From Enoplolaimus lenunculus (lineage: Eukaryota; Nematoda; Enoplea; Enoplida; Thoracostomopsidae): a stretch of 64,000 nt of DNA. The notes beneath the pieces are model-generated. The model did not search any database, was not told the origin of the DNA, and saw only the letters and a program-made list of their open reading frames with translations. Of this stretch, positions 1 to 11,900 are shown one piece after another. The stretch spans positions 62,001 through 126,000 of the forward strand of contig JASANG010002950.1 in assembly GCA_030248215.1 (NCBI GenBank), written 5' to 3'. The number at the start of each line of letters is the position of its first letter. Within the stretch, counting starts at the first letter, position 1. Made by a program: the position numbers and the translations under genes.

Positions 1-106
1 AACATGCAAGATTCGGATTCGGCAAATTAGCAATGGATTCGGATTCGGCAAATTAGCAATGGATTCGGATTTTGTCAAATCGTTAATTCGGTGTCACCCT
101 TGTATA
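1..106. repeat. Short tandem repeat, unit about 26 bp, element end
   Basis: Two full units and one partial unit built from GATTCGGATTCGGCAAATTAG occur at the window edge. They are followed by GTGTCACCCTTG, which resembles the inverted CAGGGTG end of the M6/M7 hAT-like elements. This is probably the right end of such an element that starts outside the window. Confidence 0.5.
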
Positions 107-308
107 AGTCTGTTTAAGGTTAGCTGTATCACAACAATATGGGAGTGTTTTTTGTGCAAATTTTGTTAAAATTCTTTTAGACATTTTTACGAACTACTTA
201 TGCTTATTCTTGCATGATTAACTGTCATTCTTTGTGGTTTAGCGACGTGAAATGGTACAGTAAAAGTTTTCAAGTGAAAATAGTTATTGTGTTTATTTAT
301 TGTTTCAG

Positions 309-2073
309 GTTACGGTAATCGAGGTGAAATTGTAGAAGCACCAGTGGATTTTGCCAGGTTTGATTTGCTCTTAACGCAGTCTGCAGTTTATGCATCGCCT
401 TATAATATTAAAAAGTTTGAAGAAGAACGCAAGGTTAGTGAATTTGCAGTTTAAGTTTGGCATGCTATCCTCCACTGTGGGGTTTCGGGCGGAATGAATT
501 TTAGTCTGGGGAAATACATATGTTCTATGGCGAAACTATGCCTCGTTTACGCTATAATCACGCGTTAGCGTTTGTTGCATCTGAGGATGACCCCCGAAAA
601 GTAGGGACCAAAACGTAAGGTGCTGTCGTACATTTTCTTCCTTGTAAAATTAAGTAACGGCAGACTCTCATCAGGTTAAACAGCCATTTGTAGTTAAATC
701 ACTATTTAAGTAAATATTTTCAGAAAGACTTATGTTGCTAATGTCGTTATTGTTTTTAGCATTCCGTCAGTCTGGGAAGTGTAATATTTGTTTGTCTTAT
801 GTTTGTTTTTTCACTGTCTCAGGTTTCTGGTTTACATGATGCGGCTCAAGTTAGATTGTCCAAGTTCTCAATGAAAGTAAGTCTTTGATGTGTGGTTTTA
901 TTGCGTTTGTCTTTATTGTAATATGCATAGTTTGCGTATATAAAGATAACTACATAGCTTTGTTGTTTAACCAGCCAACCTTCCTTAGTGTTGTATTTTA
1001 TTGTTTCAGACAGCAAAACAACTTCGAGTCAAAGTTCACGTTTGTCCTTTGAGTATGGATACACCTTGGACGTTAAACAAAACACACACGCGGCTGACTC
1101 TTCGGATGAATGTTAGTTTTTGCACAACTTTTTAGTTTACTGGTTTTGTGTTGGGGTGACTTGCTGTGAATCAGCATGGAGAAGTGGTCAGAATTTTCGA
1201 AAGGTACGTTCTGTTTCAAAAAGTGTCGTGAAGATTTTTAGTGTTACACGTTAAAAAGTTTATAAAAACCATTCAAACAAGAATCGCAAATAAGGGTGTC
1301 TTTTAACTTTCTTTGGCAACAGCCGTGAGTAGACACAGCTGGTAGCTTGGTTTGTTGAGTGCCACTCTGTTTTGCTGTTTGGATGATATAGTCACAGCTT
1401 ACACATTGGAGTCCATTTGTTGTTATTGTGCTATTTTAGGGATACAGTGTTCCAGAAGAATGTATTGTTTTGCCTCAAGAAGAAATTTGCGGTCCTGATT
1501 TGCAAAAAGAATATCGACTGTTCAGGTTTTATGTTTTGGTAAAGTTTCGAAATGTATCAAGTAAAGGATACAAATGCCTGGAGAGACCACGGATGGTTTT
1601 TCAAACAGTTTTGGAGTGCACTGTTCTATCTTCAGCTAGTCTTAGATGTTGTACATCGCTTCTGATTGTATAAATTTAAGGTGTAGAATGTTCCATGTTT
1701 TATATTATGTTGGTGCAGTTCAAAATTTTATGTTGATGCCTCGCTTTTATACAATTGATATGTTGTATGAATGAGTTGTATGTAACTTTGCCTCTTGTTT
1801 ATGTTTTAGATCAACGGGCAAGTTGTAACACCGTGTGTCGGACGAATTCATCATGTTTCCGCTACTGATACAAAATCAGTTCTAACTGCTGGCGTGGATC
1901 CAACAATAGCGTCACCGGAAGAATATAAAAATGCTGGAATCGTTCCTAATGAGTTTGTTTACGTTTTGCCTGAGAAACGAAATCCGGCTGATGTGAACGA
2001 TGATGAAATTAGAAGCATAATGGCGGAACAGTTGAAAAAATTGACTGAAAGCGAAATTGGCGGCAGTAACTGA
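309..2073 (+). CDS. MRPL9: Mitochondrial ribosomal protein L9 (bL9m), 3' five exons
   Basis: Structural protein of the mitochondrial large ribosomal subunit, nuclear encoded. Exons are 309-433, 823-876, 1010-1111, 1440-1538 and 1810-2073, ending in TGA. Each is bounded by AG/GT and all internal junctions are phase 0. The first visible exon begins 2 nt inside a codon, so the start and mitochondrial targeting peptide lie left of the window. The recognisable part is the bL9 N-terminal signature. It reads YGNRGEIVEAPVDFAR, then LLTQSAVYASP, then a K-F-E-E-E stretch; this matches the family pattern of G-x-R-G-x-x-V, R-x-x-L and A-V-Y-A-S. The following exons (SVPEECIVLPQEE, INGQVVTPCVG) look like the divergent mitochondrial extension. 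Visible coding length is about 214 residues. The four introns are short (133-389 bp) and free of MITEs, unlike those of the other genes. A weak ATTAAA lies about 10 bp after the stop. Family assignment is fairly sure; the 5' end is unknown. Confidence 0.8.
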
Positions 2074-2089
2074 ATACATGATTAAATTT

Positions 2090-3280
2090 AAGTTGCGGTA
2101 AACAATTTGACATTTAGTTGGAATTATTTACTACGTAAGTCGGTGCTTTGTTGAGGTAAGCGAAATTAGACCTATCCCAGGGCAATGATTACCGGTGTTG
2201 AACTTTTGACTCTTGTTTAAAAATGATACACAGTTTGTTGTCCCGTTCAAGTTTGTTTATGAAACAAAAATATATTTATTTCAACCTTAAATTAAGTCTA
2301 AATTTCGAACAGACTCAAGTGTGTAATTAATAGTTTCAAGAGAATCCTGAGCGTGATCACGAGAAACCGGACTGATAATATTTCACCTTTAGAAGATCAG
2401 TTTAATTTTCTGGCCTTGTCCACAGCACCGGATGGCCCAGGCAAGCGCCGATCCTTTTGCCGGGGCTGGGATGTCCGCAGCTCTTTAGTTTGGTTTTGTA
2501 TTTTATCAAGCTTTTTATAGATATAATAGTTTTCCAATTGCGGGTGGTCATGTGTCCAGCTGTGATATCTGAAACGATTTTTAAAGTTTAGTAACGCCGA
2601 CTTTGGTAAATTTTGGGACGTTTGATTGAATGTATAAAGGTTGAATTTGAAGTAATTCAAAATTTGTAAGATTACACTATATACCAATTAATACTACTTT
2701 TATGGTCGTAACTCTAGATTAAGCATATTTCTATGCATAAGCGTAACATTTAGTGTTAATCCTGAGCGTAAACCTAAGCAAAAATTTAAAAATCGAATCC
2801 TACGGTATTGCAGTCTGAGAGAATACGTGACGGCCTTTGGGCCCATATATACCAATAGAATGGGATGCGATTTTGCTAAATATAATGCGTTACTGTGTGT
2901 TTTATCTGTTAAGAGCGAGTAAAATTTTTAAGAAATGGAAAAATTTCCAATTATTGTTTTTAATAATCGGGTACTTACGGTTTCACTTGGAAATCTGTCG
3001 AAATCACACGGCCTATTCTGATATAGGTTGAAGTGACAGGCACGACGACAGCAGCATGCGGGGCAGCGGCGCTGTTAAGGTATATCCTTGGGTGTGTGTG
3101 TTGACACAACAGCAAGCTTGCGTCTACGCCACCCTAAGACATTGTTCTAAGCTTAATACATTTGTGTTAAGTTAGGAGACATTAAACTTAACACTAGCTC
3201 AGATTGCTAAGTCTTTCTGTTACTCATTTGCCAAATCGTCGATATTCAATGATGGTTGTGCGCAGCAAAGGATGGGCTCG
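2090..3280. other. Intergenic, no gene recognised
   Basis: AT-rich sequence downstream of MRPL9. Only short ORFs without family resemblance are present. A CAGCAGCATGCGGGGCAGCG patch near 3050 stands out by GC content but has no coding support. Confidence 0.5.
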
Positions 3281-3283
3281 AGT

Positions 3284-3345
3284 AATGATCAGGGGCGGAA
3301 CGTGTTTCTGCGGGGCCTGCAACAGAATGTGCTTAGATTCGAATT
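3284..3345 (+). mobile_element. TTAGGC MITE, left-end fragment (type A)
   Basis: GATCAGGGGCGGAACG, followed by a TTCTGCGGGGC stretch, matches the type A left end. The TTAGGC interior and right end are missing; an M5 element lies just downstream. Confidence 0.6.
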
Positions 3346-3382
3346 AGAGGGGTTGATCGGGCGGTGAGTATAGTGCAAAGCG

Positions 3383-3653
3383 TAACCCTTTAACTCATAG
3401 AGTATACATTGAACAACTAAATACAATATGCGAGAAACACTACAGACACTGTAAAACAGCGTTCAACAAATCTAACATATATGCGCAGTGCAAAATCTCC
3501 ACCAGACATGAGAGCCTCATCGGGCTCGAGCGGCAAGCTCCTGTAGCTGAGTGGTCATCGTAAACGCCTCCAATGCGAGAGACAGGGGATCGAACCTTAC
3601 CTTGAAATTATATCTCTTATGAAATTGAAAATATTCATGTGAGAAAGAGTTAA
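3383..3653 (+). mobile_element. M5 TTAA element with tRNA-like core (variant ends)
   Basis: Begins TAACCCTTTAACTCATAGAG and ends ATGTGAGAAAGAGTTAA. The core contains TGTAGCTGAGTGGTCAT (A-box-like) and GGGGATCGAACCTTACC (B-box-like). The left half is of the variant type with AGAGTATAC, also seen at 32099-32365 and 42851. The right end is the standard type. Confidence 0.7.
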
Positions 3654-3796
3654 CCACACTGTATTGCAGCACACTAAAGTTCAAGCCAATGCGTTACTTT
3701 GATAGAAGGCGAAAGTTTTCTCTCACATCTACGCTTCATAATATCTTAACGCTTAAAGTTTAGGCTTTATGCTGCTGAATCTAAGCCTATGTCCAA

Positions 3797-4069
3797 ACTT
3801 AACCCTTTCTCACATGAATATTTTCTATTTCCCCTGAGACCTACTTTTATGCTAGGATTCGAACTCCAGTGACTGGAGTGGGAGGCGTTTACCATCACCA
3901 CTCACCTATAGGAGCTTGACGCTCGAGCCTGAGGGGGCTCTCACGTCTTGTGGTAATTTAGTACTATGAATACGTGTTGCAATTGTTAAACACGGTGCGA
4001 TATATATTATTTAACGTATATATATTGCGCTAAGTTGCCTATAGGCAACTCAATGTGAGAAGGGGTTAA
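3797..4069 (-). mobile_element. M5 TTAA element with tRNA-like core
   Basis: TTAACCCTTTCTCACATGAA at the left and GTGAGAAGGGGTTAA at the right form inverted ends. Both ends have TTAA, the target duplication of piggyBac elements, followed by CCC. On the minus strand the core reads as a tRNA-like segment with GGAGTTCGAATCCTAGC. Confidence 0.75.
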
Positions 4070-4309
4070 GCATCAACGTATTTTATCAATCCAGTCCGTT
4101 ATGCGTTGGCTGAGAGGCTGTATCGATTATTACTCTCGCATTATTCGACCTGTTGTGTTTCTGTAAAATTGTTTTTCTTTTTAGTACTTTTTTCTTTTAT
4201 ATTTTGAGATATTTTAAAATGAACATAACATTGTTTGTTGTATCCGTTGTAGTTTGTAATACTGTAATTTGTTTATTTTTTTGGTTAAAAACATTTGTTT
4301 ATTTGTGTC

Positions 4310-4559
4310 TAAGGGTTATGCTATACTTTTGTTGATGTGCGGCGCCGTCACGTCCGAAACCGCACGGTAAAGTCCGGCGCCGTCCGTCACTCGTATGGCA
4401 GCCGTCCGTCACTATGTGGTATCGCATGCAAATTACTCACGTACGATAACGTATGGCGACGGACGGTGACGGAAAGCGCCGTACGGGTGACGCACGATGA
4501 AGGGCGCCGCCGGATGGGTGACGGACGGTGCCGGACGTTAAGTATAGCACAACCCTTAG
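4310..4559. mobile_element. M11 GC-rich inverted-repeat element
   Basis: Ends CTAAGGGTTATGCTATACTT and its near-perfect inverse AAGTATAGCACAACCCTTAG enclose a GC-rich interior of repeated GACGGACGG/CCGTCCGTC motifs. The GC content jumps sharply against AT-rich flanks. The interior matches the tandem minisatellite at 46885-47150. Confidence 0.75.
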
Positions 4560-4621
4560 TCATCTTTTTCTCTTTCCAGTCCGATTTTAACGTTTAAGAT
4601 AGAGCTGCTTGTATAAAGAAG

Positions 4622-4760
4622 TTTAAGCCAACGCATAAGGCTAAGCCTAAGCCTAAAGCCTGAGCCTAAGTCTAAAGCCTAAGCATAAGCCTAAGCCTAA
4701 AGCCTAAAGCCTAAAGCCTAAGCCTAAGCGTAAAGCCTAAGCCTAAGCCTAAGCCTATAT
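4622..4760 (-). repeat. Degenerate (TAAGCC)n array without ends
   Basis: An array of AAGCCTAAGCC and AAGCCTAAAGCC, the complement of TTAGGC. No GGCC(C/A)ATG ends are visible around it. It is probably the interior of an eroded TTAGGC MITE. Confidence 0.7.
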
Positions 4761-4971
4761 AATTATATGCTTATGCAACATGGAGCGAGCCACTGAAGAA
4801 TTTTTATACGTCAACAACCTCTCTTAACTGTCTTTAAATTTGGAAGGTAAAAACGTTTCTTCGTCACTGCGTTAGTTCACTTATCTGTAGTCGTTGTTCT
4901 GGACCATTTCCTGCCATATTGAAATTTTGAGTACGTCGCCATTGCTCCTTCGTACCATTTTTGTTCTAACT

Positions 4972-5177
4972 GACCCGTGTAAAGATCAGGGGCGGAGAGT
5001 TTTTCTGTGGGACTAGAAAAGTGTAAGCTTAAGCTTTAGACTAATTTTTTGCTTGGCTTAGACTTAGGCTTAGGCTTAGGAATATGCTCGTTCTTACGCT
5101 TAGGCTTAGGCTTAGGCTTAGGCTTAGATTAGGATAATGCTTATAATACTGTTCCGCCCCTGTTCTTTACATTGGCC
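4972..5177 (+). mobile_element. TTAGGC MITE, type A
   Basis: Left end CCCGTGTAAAGATCAGGGGC and right end CCGCCCCTGTTCTTTACATT are inverted. The interior has two TTAGGC arrays separated by an AATATGCTCGTTCTTACGC spacer. Confidence 0.85.
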
Positions 5178-5210
5178 CTAATTTCTAACACGATACCATC
5201 TGGTTTATGG

Positions 5211-5550
5211 TCCATTCACATGTGCATGTTTTTGCAGCGAGAACTCGTAGCTGCAACTTGCACGAAATACTTGCACCTGCAAGTATTTTCAAAGAACATT
5301 CCGATTGACCAATCAAACTGCACGTGCAAGTCCTATTCGCAGTTTTTGTGCGAGAATTTTCAACAGGAAATTGCACGCAGAACTTTAATTTTTCATCAGC
5401 CAATGAGAAAGCGGCTGCCATAAATTCAACGCACTTGCATGGTTAATCACACATATGAACTAAATTCCTAGCTAAGTATGATTTTTAATAAATTATTTGA
5501 AGCTGCAAGTTTTTGAACAGGATTTTTGGACAAATCGTGCAAGTTCAAGT
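5211..5550. mobile_element. M4 element (CACGTGCAAG family), diverged
   Basis: Shares TCCATTCACATGTGCATG, the CAGCGAGAACT stretch, the CATCAGCCAATGAGAAAGCG block and a TGAAGCTGCAAGTTTTTGAA right arm with copies at 10726, 14886 and 22462. The outer ends are eroded. An antisense ORF over it is not considered coding. Confidence 0.7.
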
Positions 5551-5678
5551 ACGGAGTTTGCTTTACGCTTTGACAAAGCTTGGCATCGAATTGAAGCTCA
5601 AGTTTAGATACAAACTTGGGCCGACCGATAATATCTTGATCGCGAGTATTGAGGGAGTATGACCACGTTCCAATTCAT

Positions 5679-5913
5679 GGCCAATGTAAAGAACAGGGGC
5701 GGAACAGTTATTATAAGCATATTCCTAAGCCTAAGCCTAAGCGTAGCAATGAGCATATTCCTAAGCCTAAGCGTAATCCTAAACCTACGCGTAAGAATGA
5801 GCATATTCCTATTAAACCTAAGCCTAAGCCAAGCAAAAAGTAATCTAAAGCTTTAAATCCACTCTGTTGCAGTCCCACAGAAAAGCGTTCGGCTCCTGAT
5901 CTTTACATGGGCC
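5679..5913 (-). mobile_element. TTAGGC MITE, type A, with exact 8-bp target duplication
   Basis: GGCCAATGTAAAGAACAGGG at the left, CTGATCTTTACATGGGCC at the right, and (TAAGCC)n inside. It is flanked on both sides by CAATTCAT (5671-5678 and 5914-5921), a perfect 8-bp duplication. The element ends 50 bp before the start codon of the DUF4419 gene, so it sits in the promoter or 5' leader. Confidence 0.92.
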
Positions 5914-5963
5914 CAATTCATAATGGCAGTATATTAATTCATAATAACAACAAATTGAACAAA

Positions 5964-8900
5964 ATGCGAAATCGCTATCTATTTGTGCTTATTTTAATAT
6001 TTTCCACTAATGTTTTGCATTTTCCGCCTGTTGTGGACACAAAACGCGCCGTTCGATCAGGATACAACCTTACTCTGCCAGGAATTACGCCTCATCAGAT
6101 AAAATTCGAACCGCTCAGTTTGACAGCGATCGCAGCTGGTTTGGAACCAGAAATTTTAAACCAGTTCAGCGAAGATTGGGCACGAAAGGTTAATCAGATG
6201 CAACAACAAGACACAGAGAAACTTAAACCGACTAATAGCAGTCGAAACGACCGGCTGACAACGTTGAAAGGCCAGCGCACTGAAACTGATCGTATCTTAG
6301 AGCAAAAGGTAAATCGCAGAGTTCCAACGGAATTCCGATTCCGGCTGAACATCCGACAAAATTTGCATTCCGATTTCGATTCCGACAAAGTGTGATTCCG
6401 ATGCCGAAATTCCGGTGTTTTCGGTGACGTGTGTTTTTCCATCAAAATTATTTCATGTTTTAACTTATGTTCCACGTTAATTTAAGACAATTAAAGACAG
6501 AAAACGAATTGCAAAACCACCTGATTTCGAGAGAATTATACTTTGCCATTGATAACTTAAACTGAGAAAATAACTGTGTAAACTGTGAAATAAAATCTAT
6601 TTGGTTTTTTACGACTAATAATTAACAAAATCATAACACATTTAAATCTAAAAATTCCGATTCCGGTTCCGACGAGCAAATTTAATTCCGGCTCCGATTT
6701 CGCTCCCGACAAAATTACATTCCGGTTGGAAACCTGGTAAATAGAAACCACATTTTAGGAATCACAGTCGTTAGTAGCGATTCGGTTACTGTACACAGGC
6801 TGTATTAATGAAATTCTTGAGAATAAAATATGATACAAATAAAATATTTCAAATATGCATAGAACAGGATCAGGGGGCAGAGATTAAAGTAGGTGTGTAT
6901 CTCGTGGACCAGTTTGGAGTGCGGGCTTGGTCACCTTATATGCCACACGCTGTCTTATATGGGATAAAATTCATCAGACGATTTTGTTTCGGTTCTGAAA
7001 TTTTGACCACAAAGTGGAAATTATTTTCAACCGATTCAAAGCGTTAAGCTTTGGCTTATTCGAGAATTAAGCTTACGATTAGGCTCATATTTTATGCTTA
7101 TTCTTTAGGCTTAAATTTATGCTATGGACTACTTTTTGTACATCATGTTCACTGTTGTGAAATAGACTTTTAATTAAATAGGCCAATGTAAAGAACAGGG
7201 GCGGAACAGTATTTTATAAACTTGTTCCTAAGCCTAAGCCTAAGCGTAAGAATGAGTTTATTCCTAAGCCTAAGCCTAACTGTAAGAATGAGTTTATTCC
7301 TAAGCCTAAGCGTAAGAATGAGTTTATTCCTAAGCCTAAGCCTAACTGTAAGAATGAGTTTATTCCTAAGCCTAAGGCTTAGTGTAAGAATGCGTTTATT
7401 CCTAAGCCTAAGCCAAGCGTAAAAATTAGTCTAAAGCTTAAGCTTCCTTACTCTATTGCAATCCCACAGAAAAACTCTCCGCCTCTGATCTTTACAATGG
7501 GCCATCAAATATTACGGATGTCAGCAGTCAGAATTCATTAGCGGTCCAATCAAAAGTGAAGCATATGTCCACACGAGATTAGGTTTACTGTCACCCTATC
7601 ATAGTCGATTGACGATGGTTTGTTAGTCGTCTTCGAGACCAACCTCAGGTCTGATCTTGAAACGGAGTCTGTTTAAAATGAAGAATTGAAAATATTCATG
7701 TGAAAAGCGATAAACACACGTACCGTAACCGTTTTGCATTCGATTATGATTGTTAATTTGAACAGGTCAACCGTCAGCAAATCCCAAAAATATCATTCGA
7801 CACCGGAAATTGCAATTTTGATCCGGTTAAAATCAACGAAACCGGGATTAAACATCAGTTCGTTGCAACCGTAGTCACCGCGTACAACAATCATTTGCCA
7901 CTTGAAATCAGTCCTGACGACATATGGACGCTAATTATTCAGGTATTCCTTACGGATGGGCGTAGGACCGAGTACCGGGAGCCGGAGTGGCTGACTCCCA
8001 ATCTACGGTCATTTGTTGCACGTATCGACACACTCCCTTGTTGAAGATTCCGCTAACGTTTAGCGTCAATATTTTATCAGTTATGATTGGGATGTCACTG
8101 ACAACTGGTTTATGACACAAGCAAAATATTTCTGATAATTTGAATTCTCATCTGTCAGCTTAAAACTAAAAAAACGTTATGGTTGAAATTTAAGACAATT
8201 TTTAAGTTTGTAAAAATAATCTTTTCAAAGTTTGGGCCAATGTATAGAATAGGTCCGGATCGTTTTCCGGAGGGGCTATAATAGAGTCAGTTTAAGCTTT
8301 GGACTAATTTTTTGCTTAGGCTTTTAGGCTAAGGAATAGGCTCATCCACACGCTTAGGCTTAGGCTTAGGCTTAGGAATATGCTTATTCTACTGTTTCGG
8401 CCCTGTTCTATACATGGCCGAAATTTGGTAAGAATCATTTTTAGATTTCATTCATTTTAGAAAAAGTTTTGCGAACGTATAGGATTAACGCGTTTCAAGT
8501 GCATCATGTGTTAACTTGCACATGTAAAGATCAGGGGCGGAACGTTTTTCTGCGGCACATCATAAGTTTAAGCTTTAGACTAATTCTTTTGCTTAGATTT
8601 AGGCTTAGGATTAGGCTTAAGTTGTGGAATATGTTTATACTACTGTTAGGCCCTGTTCTATACACTGGTCTGTTGCGGAAAATTCCGTCAGTGAAACAAC
8701 GTTTTGCTTAGGAATCATGTGAAAAATCCTAAACGCTTATGGAATTTTGTGAAAAGCGTTTTATACGTCGCTATGCTAACCAGAATTTTGACAGAAAAGT
8801 GTTTATTTTTCAGTAGCGTTTTGTTACACAAGCGATTCATTTTCTCCGTTTGACGAAAAGCGTTTTGAATGATGCTGTTTGCGACTTGAATAGTGTTTAA

Positions 8901-11900
8901 AATAGCGTTTTATTTTAATTTTGATTTCGACTCTACGCGAATTTCACTAGCTAGCCCCCCCCCCCCCACCCACCCCCACCACCCCCCAAACCAAACCCCA
9001 AAAAAAAAACCAACCAACACCACCCAACCCACCCAACCCCACAACACATCGACCCCGTTGTAACTTTTGGCCCATGTAAAGATCAGGGGCGGAACGTTTT
9101 TCTACGGGACTGAAACAGAGTAAGCTTAAGCTTTAGACTAATTTTTTGCTTGGCTTAGGCTTAAGCTTCAGGTTAGGCTTAGGCTTCGGAATGTGCTTAT
9201 AATACTGTTGCGCCCCTGTTCTTTACATTGGCCAAACTTTTTAATCTCTAAGTATATTAAAGCTGGCAACAGGAATGTCTCGTGATTTTAGGGAATCGCT
9301 GAGTACATCGGAGGCAACTCAACTGTCGCAGAAGTACATCGCGATCGTTTTGTTGAACACAAAGGCAAAAAACAACTCACACTCAAAGTTCCCGATGGAC
9401 TTATCAACGCGCCTGGATCCGACCAAAATGCCCAAGGATGGCCGACTGTGATTAATATGTTTGGTCACGCGATTAGGGTAACGTAGGTATTTTAGATTGA
9501 GAGATGCCTCAGCCTGAAGCTTAAGCTTAACCGAAAGATTCAAGTAAAGCGTAAAACCTAAGCCTACGCAATAACCCAAACAGTAACGGTCGAAGCCGTA
9601 GTTTAAGTTTATTAAGGGGCCCATATATATTCTCTGTCAGTCTAGGTAGGAACCAAGGTCATCAGACCTTTCTACCAATACACTGCATTTATTGCATATT
9701 CACAAGGACAAGTATGTCTCACATACTTACATTCTCAAAAGTGTATAGCAACTTGCATCAGTTACTGTGGTTAAACTCAAAATTGGTACTGGAGTAGTGA
9801 AAATCAACTGCGAACAATTTGCTGTCGAGTTTCGAGCCTCAGTATTCACTGGTTCGAAAGTTACAGGAGCAATCACCAATTGGCGAGTTGCGATCGATCC
9901 AGCGCTTGCTGCCCGAAATTGCAATCAGCAGCGGTTCCACGTCAGTTGTTTACAAACTGATAATAGGTTCTACACACAGAGGCGGATCCAAAAATTCCTG
10001 AAAGTGGGTGGGCTGGCAAATGGTATGAAACGTAAAAATTGTAAGTTGAGGACCTTATCATTTTATCAACAAAATACTTTCTATGGTAAAAATTGTATTT
10101 TTTACCCAAAAATTTTCTGAGCACGGAAAATTGTAATGCAGGGAGGTACCTTACCATTTTATCCCAAACCAATTTCTGACCTGGGGCCGACGCCCATCCC
10201 TGTCCCGTCTTCAGATCCGCAAGTCGCTACGTACAGTTGAAATTTCGTCTTCTTGTCTTAGACCAATGAACACAGCGAGTTGTCTACCGTAATCACATCG
10301 CCGTTCAGTACAACGGGTCCAGTTGAAAAAGCAGTTGCCGCTGGCAGTCTCATGTCTGCAATGCGACACTACTTCGAGTACAAAGTCGTGTTTTTGTGTG
10401 GAATTCCGTGGATTCAATTTCACGGAACACCAGCCGATTATCAAGACATCCGAGACCGCATACGGACACTAAAGCGGATGTTTCCTGAGTTCCGGTGGTG
10501 GCTGAACAGAATTGATGGACATGTTGATAAAATTAAACAGACCGTTGAAGGAAATCCGCCGGATATGGAATATTGGGAACGCATGGTCAATAAGGTCTGA
10601 GGGGATAAAGGGTCCATCGCTGTGTCTCCTAGGATTTGATAGGTTTTTGAAATATGATTTTCGACTATAATTTATCTGTGGCAGATCTAGAAGTTTTTGA
10701 CGGGATAAGCGAAATATATATCGTGAAGCCCTGTTCACACGTGCAAGGTTTTGCAGCAAAAACTTGCACGTGCAACTTGCAGGTGCGAGTTTGGTCACAA
10801 AGCAGCGTTGAAGTTCTTGCAGTTGCAAATTATTCACTGGAATTCATGTTATTGAATTTAATTCGCAGCTGTGAACGCAATCGCAAGTCCTTAAATTTCA
10901 TGCACTTGCAGTTCGATTGGTCAATCGGAATGTTTCTTTGAAAATACTTGCAGCTATAAGTAATTCGTGCAAGTGGCAGCTGTGAGTTCCCGCTACAAAA
11001 ACTTGCACGTGTGAATGGCGCTTAAGACTCTCGTATACGAGTGGGAAGCCAACCACAATTTTAGTGATAAATTTTAATTTTTGGTTTTCATCCTCGTTGG
11101 GGGAGAGGGCTGATGACTGGACAGCCTCCCCCCGTAAGATTTGTCAGCGAAACAAGGCTTAAAACCTTGTGCTTAGAATGGCTGTGAAGAAAACCTACAC
11201 TGCAAAAAATGGTGAGTCAAATTGACTCTCTCCGAAATAGGCTCTACGAGACTACAAAAATTGAGTCAAATTGGACACCGCCACAGTCAAATTGGACTCA
11301 CTAAATCGCACGTTTGATTCTGGCGGAGTCGAATTTGACTCAGTCTGTGTAGTCCCGTAGATCCTATTTCGGAGAGAGTCAATTTGAATCACCATTTTTG
11401 CAGTATACAAATTGTGTGTGTAGACTTCTCTGACCGTTGTACACTTTCGTTCATATTTGTGACGCGTTGGCTTAAGCTCATGTTTAGGCAAAAAGTTTCC
11501 AATATGTCTTTTGATTCTATTCATTTGCCTGAGCATTTGCCTAACGTTTAACCCTGAGCTGGTTACTCTTAACCTGAGCCTGGCCCATGTATAGAACAGG
11601 ACCGGAACGTTTTCGGGCGGTACTATAATAAAGTAACCTTAAGCTTTAGACTAATTTCTTGCTTTATGCTTAGGCTCATCCATACGCTTAGGCTTAGGCT
11701 GAGGCTTGGGAATATGCTTATACTACTGTTCCGGCCCTCTTCTATACGTTGGCCCTAAGCTGTTGCCTACTCTTAACACTGAGCCTAAGCCTAAACTTTT
11801 ACCCTAAATATGACGGAAGCGTACGAAAGCAGTAACTCAAATAAATATCGAAGTTTTTTTCTGCCTATGGTATTTTAATCGATGTTTTCAATTGTTAATT

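Noticed and set aside
7222-7422. Open frame of repeated Ser-Leu (also 21624-21830, 32774-33194, 29532-29741)
   Set aside because: These frames are translations of TTAGGC/TAAGCC hexamer arrays, which lack stops in several frames. They lie inside MITEs with target duplications.
9767-10120. 117-codon plus-strand ORF
   Set aside because: It lies wholly in DUF4419 intron 3, overlaps a repeat, and would break the conserved DUF4419 order if included.
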